64,000 nt of DNA from Candidatus Nitronereus thalassa (GTDB taxonomy: Bacteria > Nitrospirota > Nitrospiria > Nitrospirales > UBA8639). Both the position numbers and the translations under genes were made by a program. The notes beneath the pieces are model-generated. The model was not told the DNA's origin. It ran no database searches and saw nothing but the letters and a program-made list of their open reading frames with translations. The stretch covers positions 3,069,501-3,133,500 of the forward strand of contig NZ_JAQOUE010000001.1 in NCBI RefSeq assembly GCF_032191465.1. The letters run 5' to 3'. This document shows positions 45,284-54,563 of the stretch, piece after piece; positions within the stretch are counted from its first letter, which is position 1, and every line of letters begins with the position of its first letter.

Positions 45284-47782
45284 ATGGCTCTAAAAAAATC
45301 CGAACTTTATTCATCTCTCTGGCAAAGCTGCGATGAACTGCGTGGTGGGATGGATGCTAGCCAATACAAGGATTACGTCCTTGTTCTGCTCTTCATCAAA
45401 TACGTCAGCGACAAGTACGCTGGCATCCCCTATGCCCCGATTACCATCCCCAATGGCGCATCTTTCAAGGACATGGTTGCGCTCAAAGGCAAGCCCGACA
45501 TCGGTGATCAGATCAACAAGAAAATCATCGCTCCGCTGGCCAACGCCAACAAACTGTCGGACATGCCGGACTTCAATGACCCCAACAAGCTGGGCAGCGG
45601 CGATGAGATGGTCAAGAAACTCACCAATCTCATCGCCATCTTTGAGAACAAGGCGCTCGATTTCTCGAAGAACCGCGCCGAGGGCGACGACATTCTGGGC
45701 GATGCCTATGAATACCTCATGCGCCACTTCGCTACGCAGAGTGGCAAGAGCAAAGGGCAGTTTTACACCCCGGCGGAAGTCAGCCGAATCATCGCGCAAA
45801 TCATCGGCATCCATGAGGCAAAGACGACCAGTGCCACCACCGTCTATGACCCCGCCTGTGGTTCGGGTTCACTGCTCCTGAAGGTGGGAGACGAGGCCGG
45901 CACGTCGGTTACCCTGTACGGACAGGAAAAGGACGCTGCCACCAGTGGCCTCGCGCGGATGAACATGATCCTGCACAACAACCCCACGGCCCTCATTGTG
46001 CAGGGCAACACATTGGCCGATCCAAAGTTTAAGGAGGGCGATACACTCAAGACTTTCGACTACGTCATCGCCAATCCGCCATTTTCCGACAAACGCTGGA
46101 GCACTGGCATCGACCCGCTCAATGACCCGTACAACCGCTTCCAGCCCTTCGGCACGCCACCTGGCAAGCAGGGCGATTACGCGTATCTGCTCCACATCGT
46201 CCGCTCGCTCAAGAGCCAAGGCAAAGGCGCGTGTATCCTGCCGCATGGCGTCCTCTTCCGCGGCCATGCCGAGGCGGACATCCGACGCAATCTGATTCGC
46301 AAGGGGTACATTCAAGGCATCATCGGCCTGCCAGCCAACCTGTTCTTCGGCACAGGCATCCCCGCTTGCATCGTTGTCGTAAACAAACAAGATGCCCACA
46401 CCCGCAAGGGAATCTTTATGATCGATGCCAGCGCAGGCTTCATGAAGGACGGCCCCAAAAACCGCCTCCGCGCCCAAGACATTCATAAAATTGTGGATGT
46501 CTTCAACAAGCGTCAAGAAGTGCCTAAATACTCTCGCATGGTTAGTGTGGAAGAGATCGAAAAAAATGAGTTCAACCTCAACCTTCCCCGCTATATCGAT
46601 AGTCAGACGCCCGAGGATCTTCAAGACATCGAGGGCCACCTGAAAGGCGGCATTCCCGTCGCCGATGTCGACGCCCTTCAGCGTTACTGGGAAGTCTGCC
46701 CCAATCTTCAACAAGTGCTCTTCAAGGCCAACCGTCCCGGCTATCTCGATCTCACTGTAGACAAGGCCGCCATCAAGCCCACCATCTACGAGCACCCGGA
46801 GTTCGCCACTTTCATCACGGACATGAACCGCCACTTCGCCACCTGGCGCAAGAAGAGCGCCAAAAGGCTAAAGGCTTTGCAGGCCGGATGCCATCCCAAG
46901 GAAATCATCTTTGGACTCTCCGAGGACTTACTCGCGCATTACAGGGGCAAGCCGCTCATGAACCATTACGATGTGTATCAACATCTCATGGACTATTGGT
47001 CTGATACCATGCAGGACGACTGCTACCTCATCGCCGCCGAGGGCTGGAAGGCCGAGACCTCCCGCATCATCGAGACCAAGAAAGGGAAGGATGGCAAACC
47101 CGGCAAGCAGGTGGACAAGGGTTGGGCCTGCGATCTCATCCCAAAGCCACTCATCGTCGCACGGTACTTCCCCAAAGAACAGAAAGCCATCGACCAACTC
47201 ACGGTCGAATTGGAAAACACGACCGCTCAAATCACCGAACTGGAAGAGGAGCACGGCGGCGAAGAAGGAGTGTTTGCCGAGCTGGAGAAAATCAACAAAG
47301 CCACAGTCACGGCTCGCCTCAAAGAACTCCGGGCCGAATCCGAGCATGTCGAGTCTCAGCGCAAAACCATTGAAGGCAAAACCGCCGTCTTGAAAGCCGC
47401 GGAAGATTCCCCCCTCTATGGAAACGAGGAAAAATCCGAGGCTGATATTTTAAACGAATGGCTCACCCTCAATAGCCAAGAGTCGGATCTCAAACGAAAA
47501 ATTAAAGACGCCGAGACTGCGCTGGATGCCAAAGCCTACGCGCAGTATCCCAAGCTCACCGAAGATGAAATCAAAACCCTGGTCGTGGATGATAAATGGC
47601 TGGCGACCCTGGAGAAAGACATCCACGGCGAGATGGACCGAATCAGCCAGGTCCTCACCCAGCGTGTGAAGGAACTGGCCGAATGGTATGAAACCCCGAT
47701 GCCGCAAATGGTCGATCGAGTTGTGGAATTGGAGGGAAGGGTGAAGGGCCACCTGGAGAAGATGGGGTTTGCATGGAAGTGA
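45284..47782 (+). CDS. hsdM: Type I restriction-modification N6-adenine methylase subunit
   Basis: Modification subunit of a type I system, methylating adenine at the site chosen by HsdS. The N-terminal HsdM domain (SLWQSCDELRGGMDASQYKD) is followed by the SAM motif DPACGSGSLLLK near residue 190 and the catalytic motif NPPF near 264. LPHGVLFRGHAEADIRR and FGTGIPACIVVVNK are also typical. At 832 residues it is longer than classical HsdM (about 500-530). The extra C-terminal 250 or so residues include a long charged coiled coil (about 640-790). It overlaps hsdS by 10 bases. The DNA looks richer in G+C than the left flank, consistent with transfer. Confidence 0.95.
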   Translation: MALKKSELYSSLWQSCDELRGGMDASQYKDYVLVLLFIKYVSDKYAGIPYAPITIPNGASFKDMVALKGKPDIGDQINKKIIAPLANANKLSDMPDFNDPNKLGSGDEMVKKLTNLIAIFENKALDFSKNRAEGDDILGDAYEYLMRHFATQSGKSKGQFYTPAEVSRIIAQIIGIHEAKTTSATTVYDPACGSGSLLLKVGDEAGTSVTLYGQEKDAATSGLARMNMILHNNPTALIVQGNTLADPKFKEGDTLKTFDYVIANPPFSDKRWSTGIDPLNDPYNRFQPFGTPPGKQGDYAYLLHIVRSLKSQGKGACILPHGVLFRGHAEADIRRNLIRKGYIQGIIGLPANLFFGTGIPACIVVVNKQDAHTRKGIFMIDASAGFMKDGPKNRLRAQDIHKIVDVFNKRQEVPKYSRMVSVEEIEKNEFNLNLPRYIDSQTPEDLQDIEGHLKGGIPVADVDALQRYWEVCPNLQQVLFKANRPGYLDLTVDKAAIKPTIYEHPEFATFITDMNRHFATWRKKSAKRLKALQAGCHPKEIIFGLSEDLLAHYRGKPLMNHYDVYQHLMDYWSDTMQDDCYLIAAEGWKAETSRIIETKKGKDGKPGKQVDKGWACDLIPKPLIVARYFPKEQKAIDQLTVELENTTAQITELEEEHGGEEGVFAELEKINKATVTARLKELRAESEHVESQRKTIEGKTAVLKAAEDSPLYGNEEKSEADILNEWLTLNSQESDLKRKIKDAETALDAKAYAQYPKLTEDEIKTLVVDDKWLATLEKDIHGEMDRISQVLTQRVKELAEWYETPMPQMVDRVVELEGRVKGHLEKMGFAWK

Positions 47783-49095
47783 AATCCGGCTACAAGCAGA
47801 CCGAGGTGGGGGTGATTCCGGAAGATTGGGACGTAAAAACTATTGACGAAATATGCTTCTATCAAAATGGAACTGCTCTAGAGCACTATTTTAATAATAG
47901 CGATGGCCACCTCGTAATTTCCATTGGGAACTATTCCTCATCTGGGAAATTTGTGGAGACAGGAAATTATATCTACAAAATTCATTCAATAAAACTGAAG
48001 AAATTCCTTCTAAGGAAAAATGAATTGGCGATGTTATTGAACGATAAAACATCGGTTGGAACAATTATCGGCAGAGTGCTTCTAATAGACCAGGATGACA
48101 CCTATATTTTTAATCAGCGCACAATGAGGTTAGCAAGTAAAGGGGCAGCAACCCCGGCTTATTTATATTTTCAAATTAATAGTGATTTAACTCATAAGAG
48201 AATAGTGAGTCTTGCCAAGCCAGGCACACAAATTTATGTAAATACACGCGATATTACTGAACTAAACATCCCCCTTCCCCCCACCAAAGACGAACAAGAA
48301 GCCATTGCCGAGGCGTTGAGCGATGCGGATGCCCTCATCGAATCCCTGGAGCAACTCCTCAACAAAAAATGCCACCTTAAACAAGGCGCCATGCAGGAAC
48401 TCCTCACCGGCAAAAAGCGCCTGCCGGGCTTTAAGGAAAAATGGGGAGAGAAAACCTTTGATGAAATATTCGATTTCTACCCCACCGCCACCAATTCCCG
48501 CAATGATCTCAATCCGGAAGGCGATACGTTCTACATTCACTATGGAGATATTCACACACGGTTTCACAATCACTTGGACTTTAGTCGTGATCTCCCTCCA
48601 AAAATCGAGCGCCAATGCTGCAAGAACGCGGCCTTGCTACGGAATGGAGACTGGATCATGGTAGATGCCTCCGAAGATTTCGACGGCATCGCTAAAGCAG
48701 TTGAGGTCACCGGTTTGAACGCGGGGACTGCGGCAGTTTCTGGTCTACACACTTTTTTACTTCGAGAGAAAGTGCCGATATTTGCCTTAGGTTTTAAAGG
48801 TCATTTGCGAAATCTCCATTCACTCCAACAGCAGCTTCTTCGGGTAGCTACCGGCATGAAGGTATTCGGGGTTTCTAAAACGGCACTAAGAAATCTCTTT
48901 TTGCCTGTTCCACCACCTGAAGAACAAACCGCCATCGCTGCCATCCTGAGCGACATGGACGCGGAGATCGCCGCGCTGGAAGCGAAGCTCGCCAAAGCCC
49001 GCCAGCTCAAGCAGGGCATGATGCAGGAACTCCTTACCGGAAGGATACGGCTGGTCCAAAGGGACCAGGAAGTGAGTAAAAAAAATGCTGAATAA
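47773..49095 (+). CDS. hsdS: Type I restriction-modification specificity subunit
   Basis: Chooses the bipartite target sequence. It has 440 residues with two target-recognition domains, each followed by a conserved helical repeat: EQEAIAEALSDADALIESLE, then LKQGAMQELLTGKKRLPGF, and EEQTAIAAILSDMDAEIAAL, then LKQGMMQELLTGRIRL. The first recognition domain (roughly 47830-48260) is much richer in A+T than the rest, suggesting a swapped-in specificity half. It overlaps hsdM by 10 bases and kwaA by 11. Confidence 0.95.
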   Translation: MEVKSGYKQTEVGVIPEDWDVKTIDEICFYQNGTALEHYFNNSDGHLVISIGNYSSSGKFVETGNYIYKIHSIKLKKFLLRKNELAMLLNDKTSVGTIIGRVLLIDQDDTYIFNQRTMRLASKGAATPAYLYFQINSDLTHKRIVSLAKPGTQIYVNTRDITELNIPLPPTKDEQEAIAEALSDADALIESLEQLLNKKCHLKQGAMQELLTGKKRLPGFKEKWGEKTFDEIFDFYPTATNSRNDLNPEGDTFYIHYGDIHTRFHNHLDFSRDLPPKIERQCCKNAALLRNGDWIMVDASEDFDGIAKAVEVTGLNAGTAAVSGLHTFLLREKVPIFALGFKGHLRNLHSLQQQLLRVATGMKVFGVSKTALRNLFLPVPPPEEQTAIAAILSDMDAEIAALEAKLAKARQLKQGMMQELLTGRIRLVQRDQEVSKKNAE

Positions 49096-49621
49096 ATTTG
49101 CGAAGTTTCTGCTCGTGGCCACATCGCTGTCGCCGGTGCTGGGTGCGGTTGCCGTCAATCAATTTGGGCTCGGGAGACCGTGGACGAACTGGTTCCCCTG
49201 GCTAGTAGGGGCACTGCTGTTGGTGTTCATTTGTTGGCTGTTGCTTCAATACGCGGCAGGCAATGCGCAAAAACACCAATTCCGGATAGAACAATTTGAA
49301 AGTAACGACAAGGAAGTGCTCGCCTTCTTATTGGCATACCTGCTTCCTTTTATATCCGCCAAGGATATGGCTTTTGAAGGCCAATTGATGACCGGCGCCT
49401 ATATCTTTTTAATCATTTGCCTGGTGATTGCGCACGCCGGTGCATTTCATTTCAACCCGGTCATGGGGCTTTTGGGCTATCACTTCTATGGTGTAAAGAA
49501 CAGTGATGGCGTCTCTCAGCTACTCATCAGCAAGGCAGAACTTCGTCGAACCGGAAAAGAGGTGGAGACCGTCCGGCTTGCTCATAATATCTACCTGCAC
49601 ACGGGAGGCGGGGATGCTTGA
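49085..49621 (+). CDS. kwaA: Kiwa anti-phage system membrane protein KwaA
   Basis: A 178-residue membrane protein with four predicted helices (about 9-28, 36-58, 78-95, 103-125). A C-terminal cytoplasmic segment carries HFNPVMGLLGYHFYGVKNSD and QLLISKAELRR, the pattern I know from KwaA. In Kiwa, KwaA sits in the inner membrane, detects phage attack and works with KwaB. Identification rests on topology, this motif and the KwaB-like gene next door. It overlaps hsdS by 11 bases upstream and kwaB by 8 bases downstream, so it is embedded in the hsd operon. Confidence 0.8.
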   Translation: MLNKFAKFLLVATSLSPVLGAVAVNQFGLGRPWTNWFPWLVGALLLVFICWLLLQYAAGNAQKHQFRIEQFESNDKEVLAFLLAYLLPFISAKDMAFEGQLMTGAYIFLIICLVIAHAGAFHFNPVMGLLGYHFYGVKNSDGVSQLLISKAELRRTGKEVETVRLAHNIYLHTGGGDA

Positions 49622-50495
49622 GAATTTCCAACTTGCGGCCATTGTAAAAGCAGGCGGACAGATGGGGTTATACCAAATACCCCTTCACCAGGCTTTACAG
49701 AAAACACTCGCGAAAAACTGGCAGACGCAATACGAATCCTTCACGAACAATATTCACGAAATTGATTTCGACGCAGGATATGACCCCGAGGAGCATGAGC
49801 GCTTCCGTTTGGAGGAGTACGAGCTGCCTGATTGGCTCAGCGGTGAGAACAGCCTGACTGCCCCCGACCTTGATTCAATCAGTAAACATGAAGACCTCAT
49901 CGAGTCCATCAAGGGCATAGTAGCATTCGCGCGTAATGACAAGGGTGAAGAACTAATGCTATTCCAGAACTTCAGCCGCTCGCATGTGATCAAGCCCGGT
50001 CGCTCTCTGTTTCTGCAAAACAACACCTACGAAAGTGCGGAACGGCCGGGACTTACCCTTGGTGGGAAATTAAGTGCCTTGTATCTTTCCAGTCAACATA
50101 AATTATTGTTTCATAACTTTCGTATTGCCAACACCTTTCTCCCACTTGCTGACTTTTACCAAGAGGCGTCTGAACATGAGATTCGAGAGGTCCTGGAGCA
50201 CCATCGTTTAGCACCAGACAATCCAGATGCGGTGGTCGCGGATGCCAATCAGTGGTTTCGCAAACGTTTTGCCATGCTCAAAGATTCCAAGATTCTGGAT
50301 AAGTATTCTGCGAAAAAGATTAAGTCTCTTTCACAAGGTTACGAAGTCGATGTCCAGCTCAAGGGCAACAAGATCATATTTCCCGCAGATAAAACAGCCG
50401 CCAAGCGCCTGCTTCAGTTCCTGAATGAAGAGCTCTACCGTGGCCCCATTACGGAAACACTCTACGAAACCAACTCAAAACGGGAAGCTGACTAA
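49614..50495 (+). CDS. kwaB: Kiwa anti-phage system effector KwaB (DUF4868)
   Basis: A 293-residue cytoplasmic DUF4868 protein. Family features: GIVAFARNDKGEELMLFQNF, LFLQNNTYESAERPGLTLGG, KLSALYLSSQHKLLFHNFRI, DFYQEASEHEIREVLEH and the near-terminal RGPITETLYETNSKR. KwaB is the DNA-binding effector of Kiwa that blocks phage replication and late transcription. The ATG at 49614 has GGGAGG upstream and overlaps the kwaA stop; longer frames run through kwaA and are not real. Its stop shares a base with the hsdR start (TAATG). Confidence 0.85.
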   Translation: MLENFQLAAIVKAGGQMGLYQIPLHQALQKTLAKNWQTQYESFTNNIHEIDFDAGYDPEEHERFRLEEYELPDWLSGENSLTAPDLDSISKHEDLIESIKGIVAFARNDKGEELMLFQNFSRSHVIKPGRSLFLQNNTYESAERPGLTLGGKLSALYLSSQHKLLFHNFRIANTFLPLADFYQEASEHEIREVLEHHRLAPDNPDAVVADANQWFRKRFAMLKDSKILDKYSAKKIKSLSQGYEVDVQLKGNKIIFPADKTAAKRLLQFLNEELYRGPITETLYETNSKREAD

Positions 50496-53400
50496 TGAAC
50501 GATGTTGGCCAACCGGAGCGTGCCACGCAGAACAGGGTCATTGCCTTGTTTCGCGAGGAGTTAGGCTACCGCTATCTTGGCGATTGGACCGACCGCGACG
50601 ATAACAGCAATATTGAAGAAGGGTTGCTCACCGACTACCTGACCAAAAGCGGCTATACCCCTGCACAGATCAGCAAGGCCATCTATGATTTACGCACCGA
50701 AGCGGATAACCATAGTCGGGGTCTCTATGGTAACAATCAGAAGGTTTATAGCCTACTGCGGTACGGGGTGGACGTGAAGATTGAGGCGGGAAAGGTGACA
50801 GATAAAGTTCATCTCATTAATTGGGACGAACCTACGAAAAACGACTTTGCTATCGCCGAGGAAGTGACGCTCAAGGGCAACCATGAGCGGCGGCCTGACA
50901 TTGTACTGTATATCAACGGAATAGCTGTCGGCTTATTGGAGTTGAAAAACAGTCGCGTGTCGATTGGTGACGGCATTCGGCAAAGCCTGTCCAACCAACT
51001 CCCTGAGTTCAATGAATGGTTTTTTAGCACCATACAGTTCATCTTCGCGGGTAACGATTCCGAGGGCCTGCAATACGGCACCATCGGAACCCCGGAAAAG
51101 TATTTCCTCAAGTGGAAGGAAGACGAAGAGGACAACACACGCTTCAAGCTGGACAAGTATTTGCTCAAGATGTGCGCGAAAGAGCGACTGATCGAGGTGA
51201 TGCACGACTTCGTGCTCTTTGATGGCGGCGTGAAGAAGCTGCCGCGTGCGCACCAGTATTTTGGCGTCAAGGCTGCGCAGCAGCATGCGCACCAAAGAAA
51301 GGGCGGCATCATCTGGCATACGCAGGGCAGCGGAAAAAGTATTGTGATGGTGTTGCTGGCCAAATGGATTCTTGAAAACAAGCCCAATGCTCGCGTGGCT
51401 ATCCTCACTGACCGGGACGAACTGGATAAACAGATCGAGCGGGTCTTCACTGATGCTGGCGTAGTCATCGAGCGCACTAGCAGTGGGCGCGACCTGATGA
51501 ACCAACTCGGCCAGGCTACGCCGCGATTGCTCTGCTCTCTCATCCACAAGTTCGGGCAGAAGGATGTGAATGATTTCGACGCCTTCATCAAGGAGTTGGA
51601 GGCCCAGCCCAGCCAGACGGTGGGCGAGGTGTTTGTCTTTGTGGACGAGTGCCACCGTACGCAGAGCGGCAGGCTGCACCGCGTCATGAAGGCGATGATG
51701 CCCAATGCCGTTTTTATCGGCTTCACCGGCACGCCGCTGCTGAAGAAGGACAAACAGACCAGTCTTGAAGTCTTTGGCGGCTACATCCACACCTATAAGT
51801 TTAGCGAAGGGGTCGAGGACGGGGTTGTGCTGGATCTCGTCTATGAGGCGCGAGACATCGATCAGCGCCTTGGCTCTGTAGACAAGATCGATGCCTGGTT
51901 CGAGGCTAAGACTAAGGGGCTCAACGATTGGCAGAAGGCGGAGTTAAAAACACAATGGGGTACGATGCAGAACGTGCTCAGTTCCAAGTCGCGTATGGAT
52001 CGGGTGCTAAGCGACATCGTGTTTGACTTTAGCGTGAAGCCCCGCCTGTCCAGTGAACGCGGCAACGCCATTCTGGTGGCCTCGAGTATTTATGAGGCAT
52101 GCAAGTATTTCAGCCTGTTCCAGAAGACGCCCTTCAAGGGCAAGTGCGCAGTGGTGACCTCCTACAACCCCCAGACGAGGGACGTGACGCTTGAGGAGAC
52201 CGGCGCGAACACCGAGACCGACAAGCAGTTCATTTTCAACACCTACACCGCGCTGCTGAAAGATGTTGAAGCCAAACCAGGAATGACTAAGACGGAGACT
52301 TACGAGGAATGGGCGAAGAATCTGTTCACCAAGGAACCGTCGAATATGAAATTGCTCGTCGTGGTGGATAAGCTGCTCACTGGTTTCGACGCTCCTCCTT
52401 GCACCTATCTCTATATCGACAAGTCCATGCAAGACCACGGCTTGTTTCAGGCCATCTGTCGTGTAAACCGGCTCGACGGTGAGGACAAGGATTTCGGTTA
52501 CATCGTGGATTATAAGGACCTGTTTAAGAAGGTCGAGAATGCCATCGCCGTCTATACTTCTGAGCTGGATCACAGCGCGGGAGGTGTTGATCCTGAGGTG
52601 CTGTTGCAGGACCGCCTCAAGAAGGGGAAGGAACGGCTCGACAATGCGCTGGAGGCTCTTCCCCTCCTGTGCGAACCAGTGGAGCCACCCAAGGGCGAGT
52701 TCGAGCACATCAGATACTTTTGCGGTAATACCGAGATCGCTACCGACTTAAAGCAACGGGAGCCGCAACGCGCCGCGCTTTACAAGGCGACGGTGGCACT
52801 TGTGCGCGCATATGCGAATATTTCCGACGAACTGGAGGCCGCCGGATATAGCGGAGCCGACATTACACGGATTAAAGAGCAGCTCAAGCGTTACCTGGAT
52901 CTCCGCGACATTATCCGCAAGGCTAGTGGAGAGACCCTCGACCTCAAAGCCTACGAGGCCGACATGCGACACCTCATCGACACCTACATCGAGGCGGACG
53001 AGCCAAGAAAGATTTCTCCCTTCGACAACATGGGTTTGCTGGAGCTAATCGTGAAGACTGGCATTGCCAATGCCATCGCCACGCAGTTGGGTGGGTTGAA
53101 AGGCAACAAGAATGCCGTTGCCGAGACCATTGAGAACAACGTCCGCCGAAAAATCATCAAGGAGCATCTGAACGATCCGGCGTATTATGACAAGATGTCC
53201 GCATTGCTGAACGAGATTATTGCAGCGCGCAGATCGAAAGCCATCGCCTATGAAGAATACTTGAGACGTATTGCCGAACTGGCGAACAGAGTAGAGGCCG
53301 GGCAGGCAGAGGATATGCCCGACGAGTTAAATACGCCGGGACGCCGGGCTCTCTATAACAATCTCAAGCCAGAGACCATTGACGGCGGCGCAAGTGTGGG

Positions 53401-53617
53401 CGCTGAGTCTATGGCTTCCTATGGGAACGCAACAAATGATGATGTGCTGAAACTCGCGGTCAAGATTGATGAAACCGTCAAGAGCACTCGTCCCGACGGC
53501 TGGCGCGGCGTGCAGGCCCGCGAACGCGTCATCAAGGCTGCCTTGTATGGAATCTTGAAGAACGAGGCTGAAGTCGAGCGCATCTTCCTCATCATCAAGC
53601 AGCAAAAGGAATATTGA
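50495..53617 (+). CDS. hsdR: Type I restriction endonuclease subunit
   Basis: Motor and nuclease subunit that translocates and cuts unmethylated DNA. It has 1040 residues. The PD-ExK nuclease is near residue 133 (RRPDIVLYING, VGLLELKNS). The SF2 helicase has Walker A in HTQGSGKSIVMVLLAKWI near 278, VDECHRTQSG near 383, FTGTPLL, and motif VI in FQAICRVNRLDG. The C-terminal 350 residues form the helical assembly domain. The start codon overlaps the kwaB stop, so restriction, modification and Kiwa proteins are translationally linked. Confidence 0.95.
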   Translation: MNDVGQPERATQNRVIALFREELGYRYLGDWTDRDDNSNIEEGLLTDYLTKSGYTPAQISKAIYDLRTEADNHSRGLYGNNQKVYSLLRYGVDVKIEAGKVTDKVHLINWDEPTKNDFAIAEEVTLKGNHERRPDIVLYINGIAVGLLELKNSRVSIGDGIRQSLSNQLPEFNEWFFSTIQFIFAGNDSEGLQYGTIGTPEKYFLKWKEDEEDNTRFKLDKYLLKMCAKERLIEVMHDFVLFDGGVKKLPRAHQYFGVKAAQQHAHQRKGGIIWHTQGSGKSIVMVLLAKWILENKPNARVAILTDRDELDKQIERVFTDAGVVIERTSSGRDLMNQLGQATPRLLCSLIHKFGQKDVNDFDAFIKELEAQPSQTVGEVFVFVDECHRTQSGRLHRVMKAMMPNAVFIGFTGTPLLKKDKQTSLEVFGGYIHTYKFSEGVEDGVVLDLVYEARDIDQRLGSVDKIDAWFEAKTKGLNDWQKAELKTQWGTMQNVLSSKSRMDRVLSDIVFDFSVKPRLSSERGNAILVASSIYEACKYFSLFQKTPFKGKCAVVTSYNPQTRDVTLEETGANTETDKQFIFNTYTALLKDVEAKPGMTKTETYEEWAKNLFTKEPSNMKLLVVVDKLLTGFDAPPCTYLYIDKSMQDHGLFQAICRVNRLDGEDKDFGYIVDYKDLFKKVENAIAVYTSELDHSAGGVDPEVLLQDRLKKGKERLDNALEALPLLCEPVEPPKGEFEHIRYFCGNTEIATDLKQREPQRAALYKATVALVRAYANISDELEAAGYSGADITRIKEQLKRYLDLRDIIRKASGETLDLKAYEADMRHLIDTYIEADEPRKISPFDNMGLLELIVKTGIANAIATQLGGLKGNKNAVAETIENNVRRKIIKEHLNDPAYYDKMSALLNEIIAARRSKAIAYEEYLRRIAELANRVEAGQAEDMPDELNTPGRRALYNNLKPETIDGGASVGAESMASYGNATNDDVLKLAVKIDETVKSTRPDGWRGVQARERVIKAALYGILKNEAEVERIFLIIKQQKEY

Positions 53618-54333
53618 TGGTCACGCAAATCAAGCTTGGTGACATTGCCGTGGATGTGGTGAAGAAGGACATCAAGAACATTCACTTGAGTGTCCACCCT
53701 CCAACGGGAAAAGTGCGGATTTCTGCGCCGCTCCGAATGGATATCGATAACATCCGTGTGTTTGCCATCACCAAACTCGACTGGATCAAAAACCAGCAAC
53801 AAAAGCTGTGCGAACAGGCCCGTGAAACTCCACGTGAGTATCTCAACCGCGAAAGCCATTATGTTTGGGGAAAGCGCTATCTCCTCACAGTCTTTGAGGA
53901 TGCCCAATTATCCTCCGTTGAATTGAAACACCAACAGATGCTTTTGCACGTTCGTCCGGGTACTGATGTGCACAAGAAGCAGGCTTTGGTAGAGGATTGG
54001 TATCGTGCCCAGCTTAAGCAAGCAGTGCACCCATTGATCGAAAAATGGGAACCGCTTATCGGAGTAAAGGTGAAACAGTTTTTTGTGCAGCGTATGAAAA
54101 CCAAGTGGGGCAGTTGCAACTCGGCCGCACATAGTATTCGCCTCAACACTGACCTCGCCAAGAAACCCCAGGAATGTCTGGAATACATCGTAGTTCACGA
54201 AATGGTTCACATACTTGAGCCGACGCACAACGCGCGTTTCCTTGGGCTCATGGACCAGTTCATGCCCAAGTGGCAGTTTTATCGAGAGATGCTCAATTGC
54301 CTCCCGGTTCGGCATGAAAATTGGGGATATTGA
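53617..54333 (+). CDS. YgjP/SprT-like zinc metallopeptidase (DUF45)
   Basis: A 238-residue protein of the YgjP-like DUF45 family. The zinc site is YIVVHEMVHILEPTHNARF (HExxH plus a third His). KTKWGSCNSAAHSIRLNTDL is the conserved upstream motif. These genes often accompany type I systems, usually after hsdR; their role there is unknown. I take ATG 53617, which overlaps the hsdR stop (TGATG); a TTG one codon earlier is possible. It is the last gene of the operon. Confidence 0.9.
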   Translation: MVTQIKLGDIAVDVVKKDIKNIHLSVHPPTGKVRISAPLRMDIDNIRVFAITKLDWIKNQQQKLCEQARETPREYLNRESHYVWGKRYLLTVFEDAQLSSVELKHQQMLLHVRPGTDVHKKQALVEDWYRAQLKQAVHPLIEKWEPLIGVKVKQFFVQRMKTKWGSCNSAAHSIRLNTDLAKKPQECLEYIVVHEMVHILEPTHNARFLGLMDQFMPKWQFYREMLNCLPVRHENWGY

Positions 54334-54500
54334 AGCAGGCAAAGAAGGAAAACGTACGTTTTTAAATCATTCTCCTGAGTTGGCTCCGGGCCAGTTCACC
54401 ATAGTTCCGCGCACAAGCAAGAAAGGTATTGGTCACTTTTGCCGAAAAAAAGTGCTTCGTCGCGCGGGAACGAAACCCCGCATATGATTTTGATTTAAAG

Positions 54501-54557
54501 TTAAGCCGTACAGGCGAAAGACTTTACCACCACCACAAACCCCACATCCTCTTTTGA
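54501..54557 (-). pseudogene. bioB 3'-end fragment, copy 1 (most diverged)
   Basis: The minus strand reads EDVGFVVVVKSFACTA and a stop, against EDMGFEVAVNSSACSA in intact bioB at 57043. About 70% of bases match over 17 codons. There is no start or remaining gene body. It lies between the restriction-Kiwa operon and the GGCT gene, at the far side of the right-hand series of bioB tails. Its short length makes homology probable rather than certain. Confidence 0.6.
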
Positions 54558-54563
54558 ATGATC

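Noticed and set aside
45869-46834. Long minus-strand open frame (over 300 codons) across hsdM
   Set aside because: It is the mirror of the hsdM codon pattern in G+C-rich DNA; hsdM has full family motifs on the plus strand.
50809-51790. Long minus-strand frames within hsdR
   Set aside because: Shadows of the hsdR coding frame; no start signals and no domain pattern.
54334-54500. Extra small gene after the YgjP-like gene
   Set aside because: An open frame exists, but it begins inside the YgjP-like gene, has no ribosome site and matches nothing known to me.
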